Positions 1-12,575 of a stretch of 64,000 nt of DNA are shown here, piece by piece. Every line of letters begins with the position of its first letter. Position 1 is the first letter of the stretch. The stretch comes from Phoebastria nigripes. Lineage: Eukaryota > Chordata > Aves > Procellariiformes > Diomedeidae. The translations under genes and the position numbers were made by a program. The notes under the pieces were generated by a model. The model did no database searches. It was given only the letters and a program-made list of their open reading frames with translations, and was not told the DNA's origin. Where the stretch lies: positions 124,001 to 188,000 of the forward strand of contig JAYKAV010002319.1 of assembly GCA_035582835.1 (NCBI GenBank). The letters are read 5' to 3'.

Positions 1-2501
1 AAAAAGACATCAGTGGAAAGTGGTGAAATCAAAATTAAGGTGTGAGGGGGCATTTTGGAAATAGGTGTCTATTAATAACAAAGTAATTGTAAATGTGTCT
101 TTTCAGTGTAAATCCGCATTTGTTTCCAGATTAAAAAGCCACCCAGTTTCCATAAAATGCTTGATGTTGAAAAGTATAATTTAGAAACGTGTGATAATGT
201 AGCGTCTACATTCCCAAGCATCTTCGTACACATGTGGTTTGATCTGACATGTTATTTATCACTATAGAGTCCCCTTAGTGTAAAAGCATAAAGAATCATA
301 TGTATCATGTTGTGGTCATAAATAATGCAGTATTTGTCACTTACAACCTTTCATGCTATATGGCACTGTGCCAAGTTAACTGTATATTAAACACTTACTG
401 TGCTAACAAACTAGAATCACAGCTAAATTAAAGAAACTTTGTTAGAATTCTAGTGTTTGTGATGTTACTTTTTTAAGGTTGTGGGCCTGGAGATCGAAAT
501 ATCCTTGGGCATTTTTCAAAGCATTTCAATAATGACTATGAAACCACTGAAAACTAAAAAAAACCCCATAGGATTTTGTTTAGCTTTCACAAACAGGCAA
601 GCCCTGACTGTTGCTTTTCATTCTAGCACTGAACTATTATTCTACAGTGCAATGGAACAGCTGTGCAGAAGGATGCCCTGTAATGAATGTGCAAGTAATC
701 GCTTTATAACTAGCACATGGGAGACATTCATTAGTCTGTGATTATATACATATACATGTGTGTGTGTGCATATGTATGCATAAATTCAAGTTAACACTTC
801 CCAGACTTTCCAAGGGAAAAAAACTTTACTTTGATTTAAAATTAGCTGTTTACTTTACAAATATTTTTTCAAAACAATAGGTTTTTTAGGCCAACAAGCC
901 ATCTCAAATGGCAGTCGTAGAAGCTATGCCTTGCAGTACAACTACATATGACTCGCTCTTTGTCTGTATGAACAATGGATCAAGTTAGTTGGCAGAACAA
1001 AACCCTCCACCCCCCCATAAAGTGTATCAAAATCTATCACCAGTCAGCAATTTTGCCAGATATTGCAAATTACATTCTGAAGTATTGTTTTATTATCTGT
1101 CAGTTTCTGCTCTGTGGCCACATCTTGGTTATATACACACAGCAGTACAACTTATTCCTGAGAGTGGACTATAAATAATTTCACAACACATGGAAAAAAT
1201 TTACTACTTCACAAAACACATTTCTTTCAGATTTTTCCAACTTTCATAGCTTACAGCCGTAATTATTGTTTTTCCATCTGCAGCAATAAATCCTTCTCTA
1301 GAAAGCGGGTCACATTTATTGTATATGCATTATGCATGAAGACACTAAAATACTACTTTTGCCGAACAAGATAAATTAACAAAACCAGCAACATTTCCTG
1401 AACAAACTGTTAAATATACGATAACTCATCCTAGAGATCAAGTGGATGTTCTAAATGTTCACTGACTCCCAGAATCTGCCTCTCTCTTTCATAAATTTAA
1501 ATTCACAGCAATTGCACCAGAGATAGTAAGTTCTGAATTTTTAGTGGTGCAAATGGTCTCAGAAGCTGGCCCAAGAATTAGCAGAGATCATATTTTGGAA
1601 AGTAGATTATTTCACCATCATAGGATACTTTTAAAACTGTATTCTCATTTGGGACTACATTCTGATACTCTTTATTCAAACTTCTTTTATAAGTGTTTTA
1701 TATATACTTCTCTTATAAGTGTGAGATTAAAGTGCCTGAGAAAGGATAACTAACCCATGCCTTTGATAACTTTTTTCAAAAGACAGCTATGACCGCAGTC
1801 CAGTTCTCCAATACCCCAGATCCTATGTATCTACACCAGCGAGAAGCTGGTATCAGATGCTGCTGACTTAAAGCCCCCTCCACAGCCATAGAAGTGGTTA
1901 CAAAGGTAGAGGAGCAGGGGCTCACACACAGAATCAAGCCCAAAACACTCCAGTGAACGCCCTCTAATGCACTTCTGCACAAGGAGATGGTGTAATTATG
2001 TCTGGTATAACACTAGCTGAGAGTCTGTCTTACACTGTTAAAGACTTATCTGATCAGCAAACTGGAGACATGCACTTGCAAGGGAATGAAAGAGGATTTC
2101 AGCCCCAAACTACCAACAGTCTGCGGTCCTGCCTGTGAACTCAGCTGATTCAGTTTAGGACAAAAGTTATGTCAGGTTTGTGCACTAAATGCTGACTCTT
2201 GAGGTCTCTCTTGCTCCACCATTCCCCATGAACCCATCAGGGCCAGAGGTTGGGGAGAGCTTTCACTGCAGCTGAGGTCTCTAGGGGAGAGGGAAGCTTA
2301 AAAAGAGCTGGACAAAACCCTTCCAGCCAAGGAGCCAGCAGGCAGGTACTAGAACTCTTGTCTGCCTTTGGGACCTGCCATGCTCTGTTGCCTTCAGATT
2401 TCAGTTTTACCCTGCAAGACGGAGAATGTTGGACGAGGGACAAGAGGAGCGGCGACCACCAAGAACCCCCAAAGAGTGTTTCTGGGAAGAAAAGGGTGGA
2501 T

Positions 2502-2555
2502 CCAGCAATGCCACATTGTTCCCAGCAACGCCACATTGTTCCCAGCAATGCCACT
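2502..2555. repeat. 20-bp minisatellite, 2.7 copies
   Basis: The unit ccagcaatgccacattgttc occurs at 2502-2521, at 2522-2541 with one substitution (aacg for aatg), and partly at 2542-2555. It lies in CRABP1 intron 2, about 90 bp from the exon 2 donor. It accounts for the overlapping open frames here on both strands, so none of those should be taken as a gene. Confidence 0.9.
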
Positions 2556-2607
2556 GTCTGGGAACACCGGCAGCAGATGTGTTTGTCCCATCTAAAAAGA
2601 ACTTGAT

Positions 2608-2624
2608 CACACACACACACACAC
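2608..2624. repeat. (CA)n microsatellite
   Basis: A run of about 8.5 CA dinucleotides ends 20 bp from the CRABP1 exon 2 splice donor, in the intron. Confidence 0.9.
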
Positions 2625-2639
2625 GCCCCAGCTCTCCTC

Positions 2640-3700
2640 CTACCCTGCACTTTCGTCCATCCACCGTCTCCTCCTCAAAGCTCTCCCCGATTTTGAAGTT
2701 GATCTCAGTGGTGCGGACAGTGGTGGAAGTTTTGATGTAGAACTGGTCGCCGTCCTGGCGGATCTCCACGTGGGGTTTGGAGGCGGCAGCCACCGCCACC
2801 TTCCTGAGCATGGCATTGACACCTGGGCGAAGCGGGGAGAAAGCAGAGCTTGAAGTCGCCAGCCGTGCCCGGGGCTGAGCTCGCCCAGCACCACGCGGAT
2901 CGAGGGGGCGCGAGAGGCCGGCGGCGCCCGCAGCGGCGGGGCGGCCCCGGGGCACTGCACGCAGCCCTACGGCGGGGCTCCGCACAGCCCGCCGCGGCAG
3001 GGAGCTGCGGCTCTCCGGCAGGCTCTGCACAGACGGCAAACGCGGGGTCTTGAAAGGATCCCCGTGGCAGAGCGTGGCCGGAGCCGCCGGGCCAGCCGCA
3101 GCGCGGATGCCCGTGGCAGGACCACCGGCGTTCGCAGATGAGGCTCTGACCGTGCCGTGCCTGCGATCGCCCCTCCCCGCGCAGGGCTCACAGCTTTGCC
3201 CCGCACGGAGCTCTCCTGGGTGCCTGGGTCTGGAGGCACCGGGCACAGGAGCGCGGCTCCGGCTGCAGCCCCCCCGTGTCCCCCTCCCGCGGGACACAGC
3301 CCCGGCCTGCCCGCTGCCCGGCGCCGGGCTCCCCGCGCCTCACCCAGCGCCTTGAGGAGCTCGTCGAAATTCTCGCTGCTCCTCATCTTCCAAGTGCCGG
3401 CGAAGTTGGGCATGGCGGGGCGGTGCTGCGGGCGGCGGCGGGGACGCGGCGCTGCTGCTCTCTCTCCGGCTCAGGCACCTTGTGAGCGGGGCGGACCGCG
3501 GCGGCGACTGGGAGAGTGGGTCACACCCACCCGGCCCCCCACCCCTTCCCCCGGGGCCAGCACCACGCCGGCAGACAGCCGTCCCCCCTCCCAGCCATGG
3601 CCCCGCCATCCGTCCGTCCGTCCTTCCAGTCCTCCATCCATCACTCCCTGCCCGCCTGCCTTGCAGCCTGCCAGCTGCCTCCTGGGGCTTCCCAGGAAGG
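2640..3700 (-). promoter_or_regulatory. CRABP1: CRABP1 CpG island and promoter
   Basis: A GC- and CpG-dense block contrasts with the AT-rich flanks and covers exons 1-2 and the upstream region. GGGGCGG GC-boxes are visible at 3417-3423 and 3488-3494. No convincing TATA box lies upstream of the ATG at 3413, in keeping with a Sp1-type housekeeping-style start. The transcription start cannot be fixed from sequence; it probably lies between about 3430 and 3500. Long overlapping open frames on both strands here come from high GC content and few stops. Confidence 0.75.
2644..3413 (-). CDS. CRABP1: Cellular retinoic acid-binding protein 1, coding exons 1-2 (5' part of gene)
   Basis: Small cytosolic beta-barrel protein of the fatty-acid-binding family that binds all-trans retinoic acid and passes it to metabolism or signalling. 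Exon 1 runs from the ATG at 3413 to 3344 (70 nt) and begins [20 protein letters not shown], the signature N-terminus of the family. The donor reads CTGG|gtgag. Exon 2 is 2822-2644 (179 nt, acceptor cgcccag, donor CAGG|gtagga). It encodes [20 protein letters not shown] followed by the strand-rich part ending ETVDGRKCR. The phase across the 521-bp intron is correct (split Gly). Both exon lengths fit my memory of the mammalian gene. The C-terminal half, including the Arg/Tyr ligand-binding residues, lies outside the window. CRABP1 rather than CRABP2 is chosen for the [16 protein letters not shown] text and the SKIC8/DNAJA4 synteny. No damage is seen in the part present. Confidence 0.96.
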
Positions 3701-4985
3701 AGAGACCGATTGTCCCTTGTCCCACCGCTGGCGTGGACATTGAGGACTTGATGAAAGGTCCCAGAGGTAGGCAAGGAAGGGAGAAGGCAACCCAAATAAG
3801 AGCAGCCTCTCCAGGCTCACACTGGATTGATCCCCACCACGGCAGGGCCGAGGCACAGTAATATGTTACACCCTTGCCCCCGAGCTCCCCACGCGCACAG
3901 GCTTCCCCGCTTGGCGGGCCTGCACGCCAATGAACCTGCCCCCAACACTGCTAATCTGGACGACAACCAGGCCAAAGAGGTGCCAGGGAGCACAGCCCTT
4001 TCTGGGGTAGGAGACTGTTGTAAGGAAGCTGTCACTGCCCCCTGATCCAAGTCTGCCCCTTTGAGAAGGGTGAAGGACAAAGACATATACATCTATACCA
4101 TTCCCCAGTCACAGCCACGCACTCCCTCATTGCTCTGTGACGCTTCTGGCAGTTGGAGGATATAACTGTGGAACTGGAAGGTATTCCTACTACATCAGAA
4201 ANAGCAGTGCCCATGGCAGTCACAAGCTTTTATGGAGAAGCACATCAAGCTATTTCACACTTTTTTAAATTAACACCAGTGTGCTAAAGATTTGAGCGCC
4301 GCTCTGTGCCTCTCAGACTTTCCATGACCATTTCCATCGTCTTTGCTTTGAATCCCTCAGTTTCAGGTCAAAGATGCTAGACTAAAGTTCCTTATTGCAG
4401 CTGATTTATCCACATGATTAAGGGGAACAGAATTTGATGGGTTAAGGCATATGGAGTTTTTCTGCTGCTGTTGTGCATAAGGAAATACTCAAAACATTCA
4501 GAGGTCTGTGATTTCCTACTCAGAATAGAGCCAGATGTATTTTAATTATAGGAAAACCTTTGCTGAGCCAGCTTCATGGTACATTCACAACCATTCTTCA
4601 CTTGTTAGACTCACTCTGTAAAATGAAGAAGTCAGTTACTTGAGGTATGTATAAAATGTGTTCTCTCCTGGCAAATGTATAGATCTAGGAGTTACTTTAG
4701 CCATATGTTAGGCAGGATTCTCCAGTTCCTATATGCTGAAATTTGCTCTCATTTCTTATCCCAGGGAGAATTTTACCTGAGTAAGAACCATAGGGCAGGA
4801 CCAAATATTTGTCTGTTGATAGTCACTCTTTTTCTACTGAATTTTTTTCTGTCTTTTCAGAAGGACATCCTGGAGACCTGGCATAGTTCTTCGCTGAAAT
4901 ATTTTGATGGAAAATGATGGGGGGGGGGTCCAGAAAATGAAAATTTCAGTGAGGAATATCTGTTTTCAATAACAGGGTTTCTCTG
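3700..4985. other. Intergenic, CRABP1 upstream flank
   Basis: The CpG island fades into AT-rich sequence. No exon with credible splice sites and no recognisable RNA gene was seen. One ambiguous base is at 4202. Confidence 0.6.
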
Positions 4986-5188
4986 AAAAAAAAAAAAAAA
5001 ACAACAACAGAGCATGAAGCATTTTTCAGTTTTTAGTAAATGACAAAAGAATTAATCCCCATCTGAAATACTTTGTTTAAAGATTTAAAAAAAAAAAAAA
5101 AAACAACAACAGAGCATGAAGCATTTTTCAGTTTTTAGTAAATGACAAAAGAATTAATCCCCATCTGAAATACTTTGTTTAAAGATTT
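4986..5188. repeat. Perfect 102-bp tandem duplication, each copy led by poly(A)
   Basis: Copy 1 is a run of 16 A (4986-5001) followed by 85 bp (5002-5086). Copy 2 is a run of 17 A (5087-5103) followed by the same 85 bp (5104-5188). Read base by base, the 85-bp parts are identical, from caacaacagagcatg to ctttgtttaaagattt. Only the A-run length differs. Divergence is nil in non-coding DNA, so this is either very recent or an assembly artefact at a homopolymer. Confidence 0.95.
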
Positions 5189-5189
5189 T

Positions 5190-8100
5190 CAATCATCACC
5201 TTAAAAAAGCTCCAAAACAAACAAACAAAAACAACACTTGGGAAAAAAAAAACAGACACACAAATAATTTCCCTATTGCAGACAGGTTCAAGCCTTACAA
5301 ATAAAAGGCTGCAGGACCAACAAACCCATACCAAATCTGTGTATTGCTATGAAACAGTGAAGAAAAACCCTGCTCAGTCCCTCCGTTTCAACTTCCCAAT
5401 TGCACAACTGAAAACATACTACCATGATCCAGGCTTGCTTCCAGAATCTTGCAGAATATGTACATATGGAGCCCAGTGGAAGTGATATGGCTCACTCTTT
5501 GCAGGACAAAGTCCTTAGCTAAATATGATAATAAGTATGCGCAGCATAAACCAGATAGGAACCACGTATCTCTACCTGAGAAAATAAATTGGCCCAGAAG
5601 ATTTTAAGGGGGGACATTTTATTCTTTAAAGGACCATTTAAGTTCCACAACTATTCTTTCATTTGCTGCACCACTGATACGAACAAGAACTATTCCAGTA
5701 GATGTTAGCTGTGAGAGTGTTTCTAAGATGTAGGACTTGTTTTCTAGGTGTTGGACTGTGGCCATTGACCTATTTCATGAAGACTGGGAGAGAGCCTTCA
5801 GGATACCCTTCATCTAGGAAGTGCAGCAAGCTAGAAGGAACAAGTGCCTTTGGGCGATAAAGGCTCTATTCTGCAATGGCAGTACATTGAGCTGTTCATC
5901 CTAAATACAGAGATATCAAATTACATTTTTATTTACATGATAATCTAAAGACCGTGAGGTACTGATCCACCTATACAGTACAGTTTCTAAAACAATAACC
6001 CAGATACACTCTAGAGTGTCTAATTGGCTCTGTCTGGCAATGTGTACATATTCACACCTTATTTATACATAGAGGCAGTTTCCTTCGAGCACCGCATACT
6101 GCAGACTCACCAACTGTTTAGAATTAGACCTCGAAGTTCAACCACAGAAGGAATTGTCCCTCTCTCAGACTGAGGGGCCACTGCTGCTAGCACAGGCTGG
6201 AGACAGGCACGTGCATTTCCAGAGCCAATGACTTCCCACTCACCAGTAGTTCTTCATGTATACACAGTAGTTGAATTGATCACCAACAGCCATCCCCCCC
6301 TTGCCCTTTGAGTTATATTTTTCTTTGTATCCTTCCTGTATGCTTCTTCCGTTTCCTTTTAAATCATTTATGTTTTCCCTCTCTATCTCAAAAATATGCC
6401 CTCATGATTTTCTGGCTTTACTAATTAATTTAAAAGTCAGCAGAAGTTGAGCTCCAAACTCCTGAGGAACCTAACTTCACTCCAACTAAAGTTTAAAAGC
6501 AAAACAACTCTTATACTCCAGTCCCTTAAGACAGCTAAAGCTCAGTGAGAAAAATGGTCTTTATTTTTCCGTTTCGTGTTTTGTGAAAATATTGTGGATT
6601 GTAGTCCCATTGCATTGTGGAATACAAATCCCCACTTAGACTGATAAGGCAACAGAGTGAGATGTAACTTAAATGGCAACAAATTTCACATGGCTTATGT
6701 ACTAGTTACACCAATTAATTATGCATATAATAATAAGGATATAAATGTCATTAAGAGCTGAGTTTCTATTTTACAAGCTGTGATCGTATCAGTTAGCTCA
6801 ATGCTATTAGATTCATTTGCATGCGGAACTTTTCGGAGGAAAGGGAAGAAAAAGATAAGGAAGAAAATATGGAAAAAAGCTTAAAGGAAAGGAAAACAGA
6901 GGTGGGATGTAAGAGCCATAAAGAATATAGCACTGTTACAACAAAAAAAATTAAGAGGGGACAGAATGTGAATTAGGATCAGTTTACTGCATGTCTTGGA
7001 TCACTCAAATGAAGGACAGAAATAATATCACTATGGCAGATATGACTCAAATTTCTACTGTTATAAAGTGCAGGTTGCTCCACTGAGATCAGAAAGCTAT
7101 ACTGATTTACATTAGCTGAGAATATTGCCCATGGACTTTAACCCTCTTCATAGATCCTTATCCTAGCACAGCAGCTATAGGAGATGTTTATCAGGTCATG
7201 CTGAAATAACCCAGACTAAAATGCAGATTTACTTTTCTTTGAATCTCCTCCTGTATGTAATTTCCCCATTAATGTTATGGAAAACAGTTTGATTTTCAAA
7301 ACATCCCCCTCAGCATTTTTTCCCCTTGGCACTTACTTTATTTACCTGAATCCCCTAAGGCTGATCCTTCCCTGCAGATGGACCTAATTAATCTTTCCAA
7401 CAGTGCCCGTAAGACAAAAGAAAGTAATATATGTACAGATGGGACCGGGGCACTCCATCATCCATCCAAATAAGTGACCAGTAATGTGACCAAAACTATT
7501 CCCTTGAGGTTATTGACTGACCACTGTGAAGTCACACAAGGCTCAGTGTAAACAATAAATTTTACTTACTAAGGTGGTACCCCAGAAAAAAAAGATTGGT
7601 TTAAGGGAGAATATAATAAATTATTTCTGACATGAATAAATTATACAACTGGAAGGCAAATTGCCATCGTAAATTTATCTGCCAAATTAATTTACAATGG
7701 GCCTCTAGCATGACAATAGGTGAAATGTAATACGAATGTATGCAGAGTAAACAGCATTTCTGCAGTGTTGCCTTGTATCTTCTACTGCACTCTCATTTAG
7801 TTGAAAGAATACCCACTATTCCCAAGCTAAAATGCTAGAGGGATTTCCAGTTCCAAGTTATCCTTTTGGTTTTTGAGACCTAACTAAAAGGAAAGTAAAT
7901 GAATTCTTGCATTGTTAGAGGTGGACTGTAAACTGTTTGCCAGTTTTATGTTCATTAAGAAAAATAAATATTGTCATCTTAATTCCTTCCCTATAATATT
8001 CCCTTTCGAGGGGAACTAATTGATCCGTGTTCTCTTCCACAGTCAGGCTTTAAGCTGGCCACCTGCTCTTTTTACCTTCTTTTCTGAACTGCTACAAGAA

Positions 8101-10851
8101 TACAATAAAATTGAGAATTGTTTTCTTAACCAAAGTAAAATTTGCTACTCTTACTCTGAAAACAAAGGGAGTTGGACTGTCTTTTCACTTGGGCATTAAT
8201 TCTGCAGACTGCTGAGCAATTTGATGGTGATCCAGCAATGCGTAGTAGCAATGCTAGTAACATAAATATGAACTGTGTTTTAGAGGTGCTCATGGGTGTG
8301 TTTTCCTGGGCTGGTACCAGAATAAACCCACAAATACCAATGGAGAGGAAAATCAAGATCANTCAGTCTCAGACTAATATTCTGTCTGTAATATAAATTA
8401 GTTTAGCTCACTGCTTTGGAAAATCACTTACAAACTGCTAAATAGTTGTGCAGAAGGATCATACTGAATAACCAACATCCAATATAGATTTTTAGTAGCT
8501 GGACCTTTTAACCTACATGCACAGAATTTGAGCACTGACTGAGAGTGTTAGGAACATAAGTGACATTACCTTCTGTCCGAACTGTCCAGCTATCACCAGC
8601 TGCCTCGAACAGTTCCTGTCTCCCAAAAGTCAGATTCTGCATGTGGCTTGGCAGCTGAAACAGAGTTATCAATCCCCAAGCCCCTTTGGTTCAGATAAAG
8701 CAACATGGCAGAAAGTAACAGTTTTGAAGGAACATTAACAATCTGCCAAGTTTAAAATACAGTCTTGTATGAACAGGAAAAAAATCTATTCACATGATTA
8801 AACAGAGCTTTATGTTTTATTGGGTAAAATAATGTACGTCAGAAAGAAAAAGAAAAAAAGAATTTATTGAATTTCAGAATCCATGACAGTTGAGAACGGT
8901 CTGGGGGTGAAAGTCATCCTTTGTGAAGAGCCTTACACGTTTTAATGGATTTTTTGTGGACCTGTGAATCAAGGATGGCTTTCTGAATGAAGAAAATCCT
9001 GGAGAATCCCAATAGATTTTTGACAAACTAGCAAATAAGATTCTAGCCTCCTTTTCTCTTTCCCCAGCTTATCCTTTACTGAAGGAAGCTAAATGAAATA
9101 GTCTATTCAGACTGATTCAACAAATTTTGGGGATGCTTTCCTTCAGCCTAATAGCTTCGCTTCAGACAAGATAATGAACAGCTCTTTAAGCAGTAAAGTC
9201 ACTTGCACTTGCTCACAGGCAACCTAAGGCAAGGACTAGGCTAGGAGAGTAGAGGATCTGAGGCAGGAGCTTCCTGGGCTCCCGAGGTTGGGACACACTG
9301 GTCTACATAAATCTCTAGGAAATAAAATCAGGCCATCTCCAAGCCAAATAAGCTTTCATAGGTATGTCCCACAGTCGGGAACGAAGTTACTGTTCCCCTA
9401 TCAGAGGCTTTTAAATAAATACCTCATATGATGTATTTAATAGATGTCTCCAAATGTGCATTTGAGTCAGGTAAGGGGTAGAGATGTTGATAAAGCAGCT
9501 CTTAAAACCCAACGTTTCCTTTGAGCTATGGCTGGTAGTTTCCCTGTGCGGTCACAACAAATAACTGAACAATGCTAGAAAAATGAGTGCAGTGCTCTGC
9601 GTGTTACACAGCCTTGGTTTGATACTTCAGGTTGTGACATTGCTGAAGTTTGNTTGTTAAATGGAAACACTCCCCATAATCACTAATGCCGAAAAGTTGT
9701 TTCCTTTTCATGAAGGGGTTATCATGACATTAGAAATCAGTGATTTTCATAGAGGCTTTCAGGAACTCTGCAATTCTAATTTGCTTGAACAAAAGGCATT
9801 AATAAAGCCGTAGCTGTCAATATAAAAGTAATCAAACTATGTCAGCTCCTCTCTGAAGACAACACAGGTCTATTAAGATTTACTTACTCAGGCAGATGGA
9901 CCAAACTGATGCATGGATTACCTTAGATATTGGAGACTCCTAAAGGATCTTCATCTCCAGGGATAGATGACCATGTTATTTTTTCCAAATGTCCAGAAGA
10001 AGGATGAGTGAATTCAAAGGAATATATTCTCATTTAGGTCTGGGCTGGACTCCCAACAGGGCCATGTCCTGAAGCTATAGAGGCCATGCCATTTGCACAA
10101 TCCTAGGTTTTACTCTGGTGCCCTGACCTTTGTGTATATGCTAAATTCAAAAGCTTCCACTACATCTGGCAGACAAAAAGAAGATGAAGAAAATTCATTT
10201 TCCCTTTCCTAACAAAACAGGGTATTTAGCATTCCACATAAATTAGAACCAGGAAATAGGGATCTCATCTGTTAATTCAATTTAAAATTCCAAATGTTTT
10301 TGAAAGGTTTTTCATCAGCCTATTTCAAAGCAATAATAAGTCTAAGGGTTTGGAGTTAGTCCTTACCAATATAAAAAACTATAATTCTACTAGTTCCAGT
10401 GAAGATATGACAATTTATACTATCAGAAGATGAAGTCTAGAAATACGTAAATTGTAGGTGTTCTAACTCCTATCAATCCTTCTCCCATCTTTGTTTTGTC
10501 CTGCTAAACTTTGCTCAGAAAATTACCTTGAGTACAACTGCTCCTTCCATTGTTAACCCTCTGACCTTCTAAACTAACATCCTTTGCTCTTTCTAATTCA
10601 GAAGGTTTCTGGGGCTTATTAACTAAAGAGGCCAAGTGACCGTTCCCAACCAAAACCAGAGTCTCTGACAAGGAGGTCATTGTTTTCCAGGCTTCCTCCC
10701 TAGTACTAGATCTGCAGATTTCAGACTGAAAAGGAATAATGCAGACATTCTTTATCTAAACATTATCTGGAAAGCATCAAGATAACTCAAGCCACTTCCT
10801 CGTCATTTAAGATTTGAGGGGTCATCTCTAGGGACGTAAGTGATTATGGCC
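5190..10851. other. Intergenic gene desert, CRABP1-SKIC8 interval (left part)
   Basis: AT-rich, with no long open frame and no recognisable coding or RNA gene. A perfect octamer ATTTGCAT is at 6815-6822, about 100 bp from an AATTAATTATGCAT-type block near 6712-6726. The segment about 7000-7140 has the flavour of a decayed interspersed repeat, but I cannot name the family. Ambiguous bases are at 8362 and 9653. Confidence 0.55.
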
Positions 10852-11181
10852 ATGATTTTCAAACTTGGATGCTGAAATTTGTAGCAACCTATATGATGAG
10901 ATATCTAAATAAAAGAACCTCAGTCTTCAGAATTAATAATAATTTGAACTTCCACTGATGTCAGTAAAAGGAGAGGGTACTCAGCACCTCTATGCATCGC
11001 AGTATTTTTACTTACGTGCCTCACTATACACTTAGATGAATAGCTGAAAGCAATCAAATTTGGAAAGTATGAACAAAATTCTCAAAAGAAGATGCTGTAT
11101 TTAGGCTTCTAAATTTATAGTTTGGGATCCACGTGATTTTCAAAAGTGCTTATGAGCGAAGTACCTATTTTTGAAAATTCT
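10852..11181. repeat. Probable ancient palindromic interspersed repeat (MITE-like)
   Basis: The segment opens with atgattttcaaa and closes with tttttgaaaatt, which are imperfect inverted termini. Inside are phrases such as ggtactcagcacctct and gattttcaaaagtgctta that I recognise as recurring in bird, turtle and crocodile genomes. It is strongly decayed. The family name and exact limits cannot be set by eye, and the call rests on the inverted ends plus remembered motif recurrence. Confidence 0.4.
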
Positions 11182-12308
11182 TTCCCTTTTCTTTAGGTAA
11201 GACATAAAAAGTCTGATGTTCTGAATGGTTGTACAGGTTGAGGGATCTTTGTATAATATGTCCTGGAAAAGCAGAAATTCTGGCCGAGATACAGGGGCAT
11301 ACTACTAGGGGCTTCAGTCCCTTAGGAACAGCAGACATATTTTTACATTCATGCAACACATTAGTACAAACAAGTCACTTTCTACAGAATTTGTCTCATT
11401 TTTCTCAAGAGCTCCTTCCTCAAAAGAGCCCATTCAAAATCTAAGAATCGAAGAAATCCATTCTGTAGGTCTCAAAATGTCTTTGAACGCCTCTTATTTT
11501 AAAGATAATGGCAGTAAATTTACTGGAGTACTAAGGGGGCTGTAGTTTCTCCCATGAGCACCACCTAGTGCAGAGCATGCTTCATGTCACTGCACCCACA
11601 TGCAGCTCTTCCATCTGTATCCCAGATGCATTCAGCCTTGAGCAGTTTCCTATGAGCATCTTCCATCAATAATGTTAACAGGAAAAACATGGGAGAAGAA
11701 CAGGATATTATGTCAAGTAATTTCAAGATATCAACTCTCAAAGAAAGGCTAGGTGAAATAGTACAACTGAATTTCAGGAAGGTATTTTCATAAAAGCTGA
11801 CATACCAACAATAGGAAGTTTATTATATAGGTACACTATTAAAGGGGAATTGCTAAACTTTTAACTTGATTGTGCTGATGTAATCTCTCTACTTTTCAGA
11901 ACAGAGGTGACAGAAAAAGGGGCCACAGTGAAGCTGCAAGGATATTTAAATTTTTATTTTAATGTAATATCAGTTTATTTTGCAAAGAGCATCAACATCT
12001 TTCCATTTCAGCAATCTAATCAGCAATTCCAAACCACAGATTTTAAAGCAAAAAGCTAAACTTTTCCTTTTTACCATTAGTTGCTGTGAGTCACTGAATA
12101 AAGAGCACTCTCCTCATCTGAACTCAATTTCTGCCACCAGAGTGTCCGATGGCTATGGCTTTCCAACCCATACAAGAGATTCTCCCTTTATAAGAGAAAA
12201 AAAAAAAAAAAGAAAAAAGAATGGCATTGTTTGTTCTATCATTTAGAGTGTTTGTGTCTGGGCAGATAGTTTATAAAAGGAGAAATGTCATTATGTGCAA
12301 TACTTCTT

Positions 12309-12375
12309 AAAAGCAATACTAAGTCTACACCCCAAAGCAATTTTAAAAGCAATACTAAGTCTACACCCAAAAGAA
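12309..12375. repeat. 36-bp tandem duplication
   Basis: The string aaaagcaatactaagtctac occurs at 12309 and again at 12345, a spacing of 36 bp. Flanking bases continue the match, with one C lost in the second copy. Confidence 0.85.
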
Positions 12376-12551
12376 AATTCAATAGTTCCATGTAAACAGC
12401 CAGACCTAAATCATAAAAGGGCCTACGAACACAGACAACACTAATCTTTTTCAACTATGCACTGTTTTTTAATATTGCATTAAAAAGGCCCTCCCAAGAT
12501 TAAAGTCCCCATTATGCCAGATGCTATAGATATCATTCTGTCTACATTTTT

Positions 12552-12575
12552 TCATTCACAAATAATTGTGAATGA
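12552..12575. repeat. Perfect 10-bp inverted repeat with 4-nt loop
   Basis: tcattcacaa pairs perfectly with ttgtgaatga around the loop ataa. It is a short hairpin in AT-rich intergenic DNA. No RNA-gene context is seen. Confidence 0.85.

Larger units (their letters stand above)
1..2643 (-). other. CRABP1: CRABP1 intron 2 (partial)
   Basis: This lies downstream, on the minus strand, of the donor that ends CRABP1 coding exon 2 at 2644/2643. I looked for the exon-3 and exon-4 peptides of the family (the EGDGPKTYW and YVRE regions) on the minus strand and saw neither, so these exons should lie left of base 1. The left 2 kb is AT-rich with no recognisable gene. A short TG-rich microsatellite sits near 755-770. 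Open frames here are short and look like chance. Confidence 0.75.

Noticed and set aside
2407..3297. Long minus-strand open frame (296 codons) over CRABP1
   Set aside because: It merges intron 1, exon 2 and intron 2 in one frame. The real protein part is only the exon 2 segment; the rest is CpG-island sequence with few stops.
3157..3861. 234-codon plus-strand frame upstream of and over CRABP1 exon 1
   Set aside because: Pro/Ala/Arg-rich translation typical of GC-rich non-coding DNA, antisense to CRABP1, with no splice or homology support.
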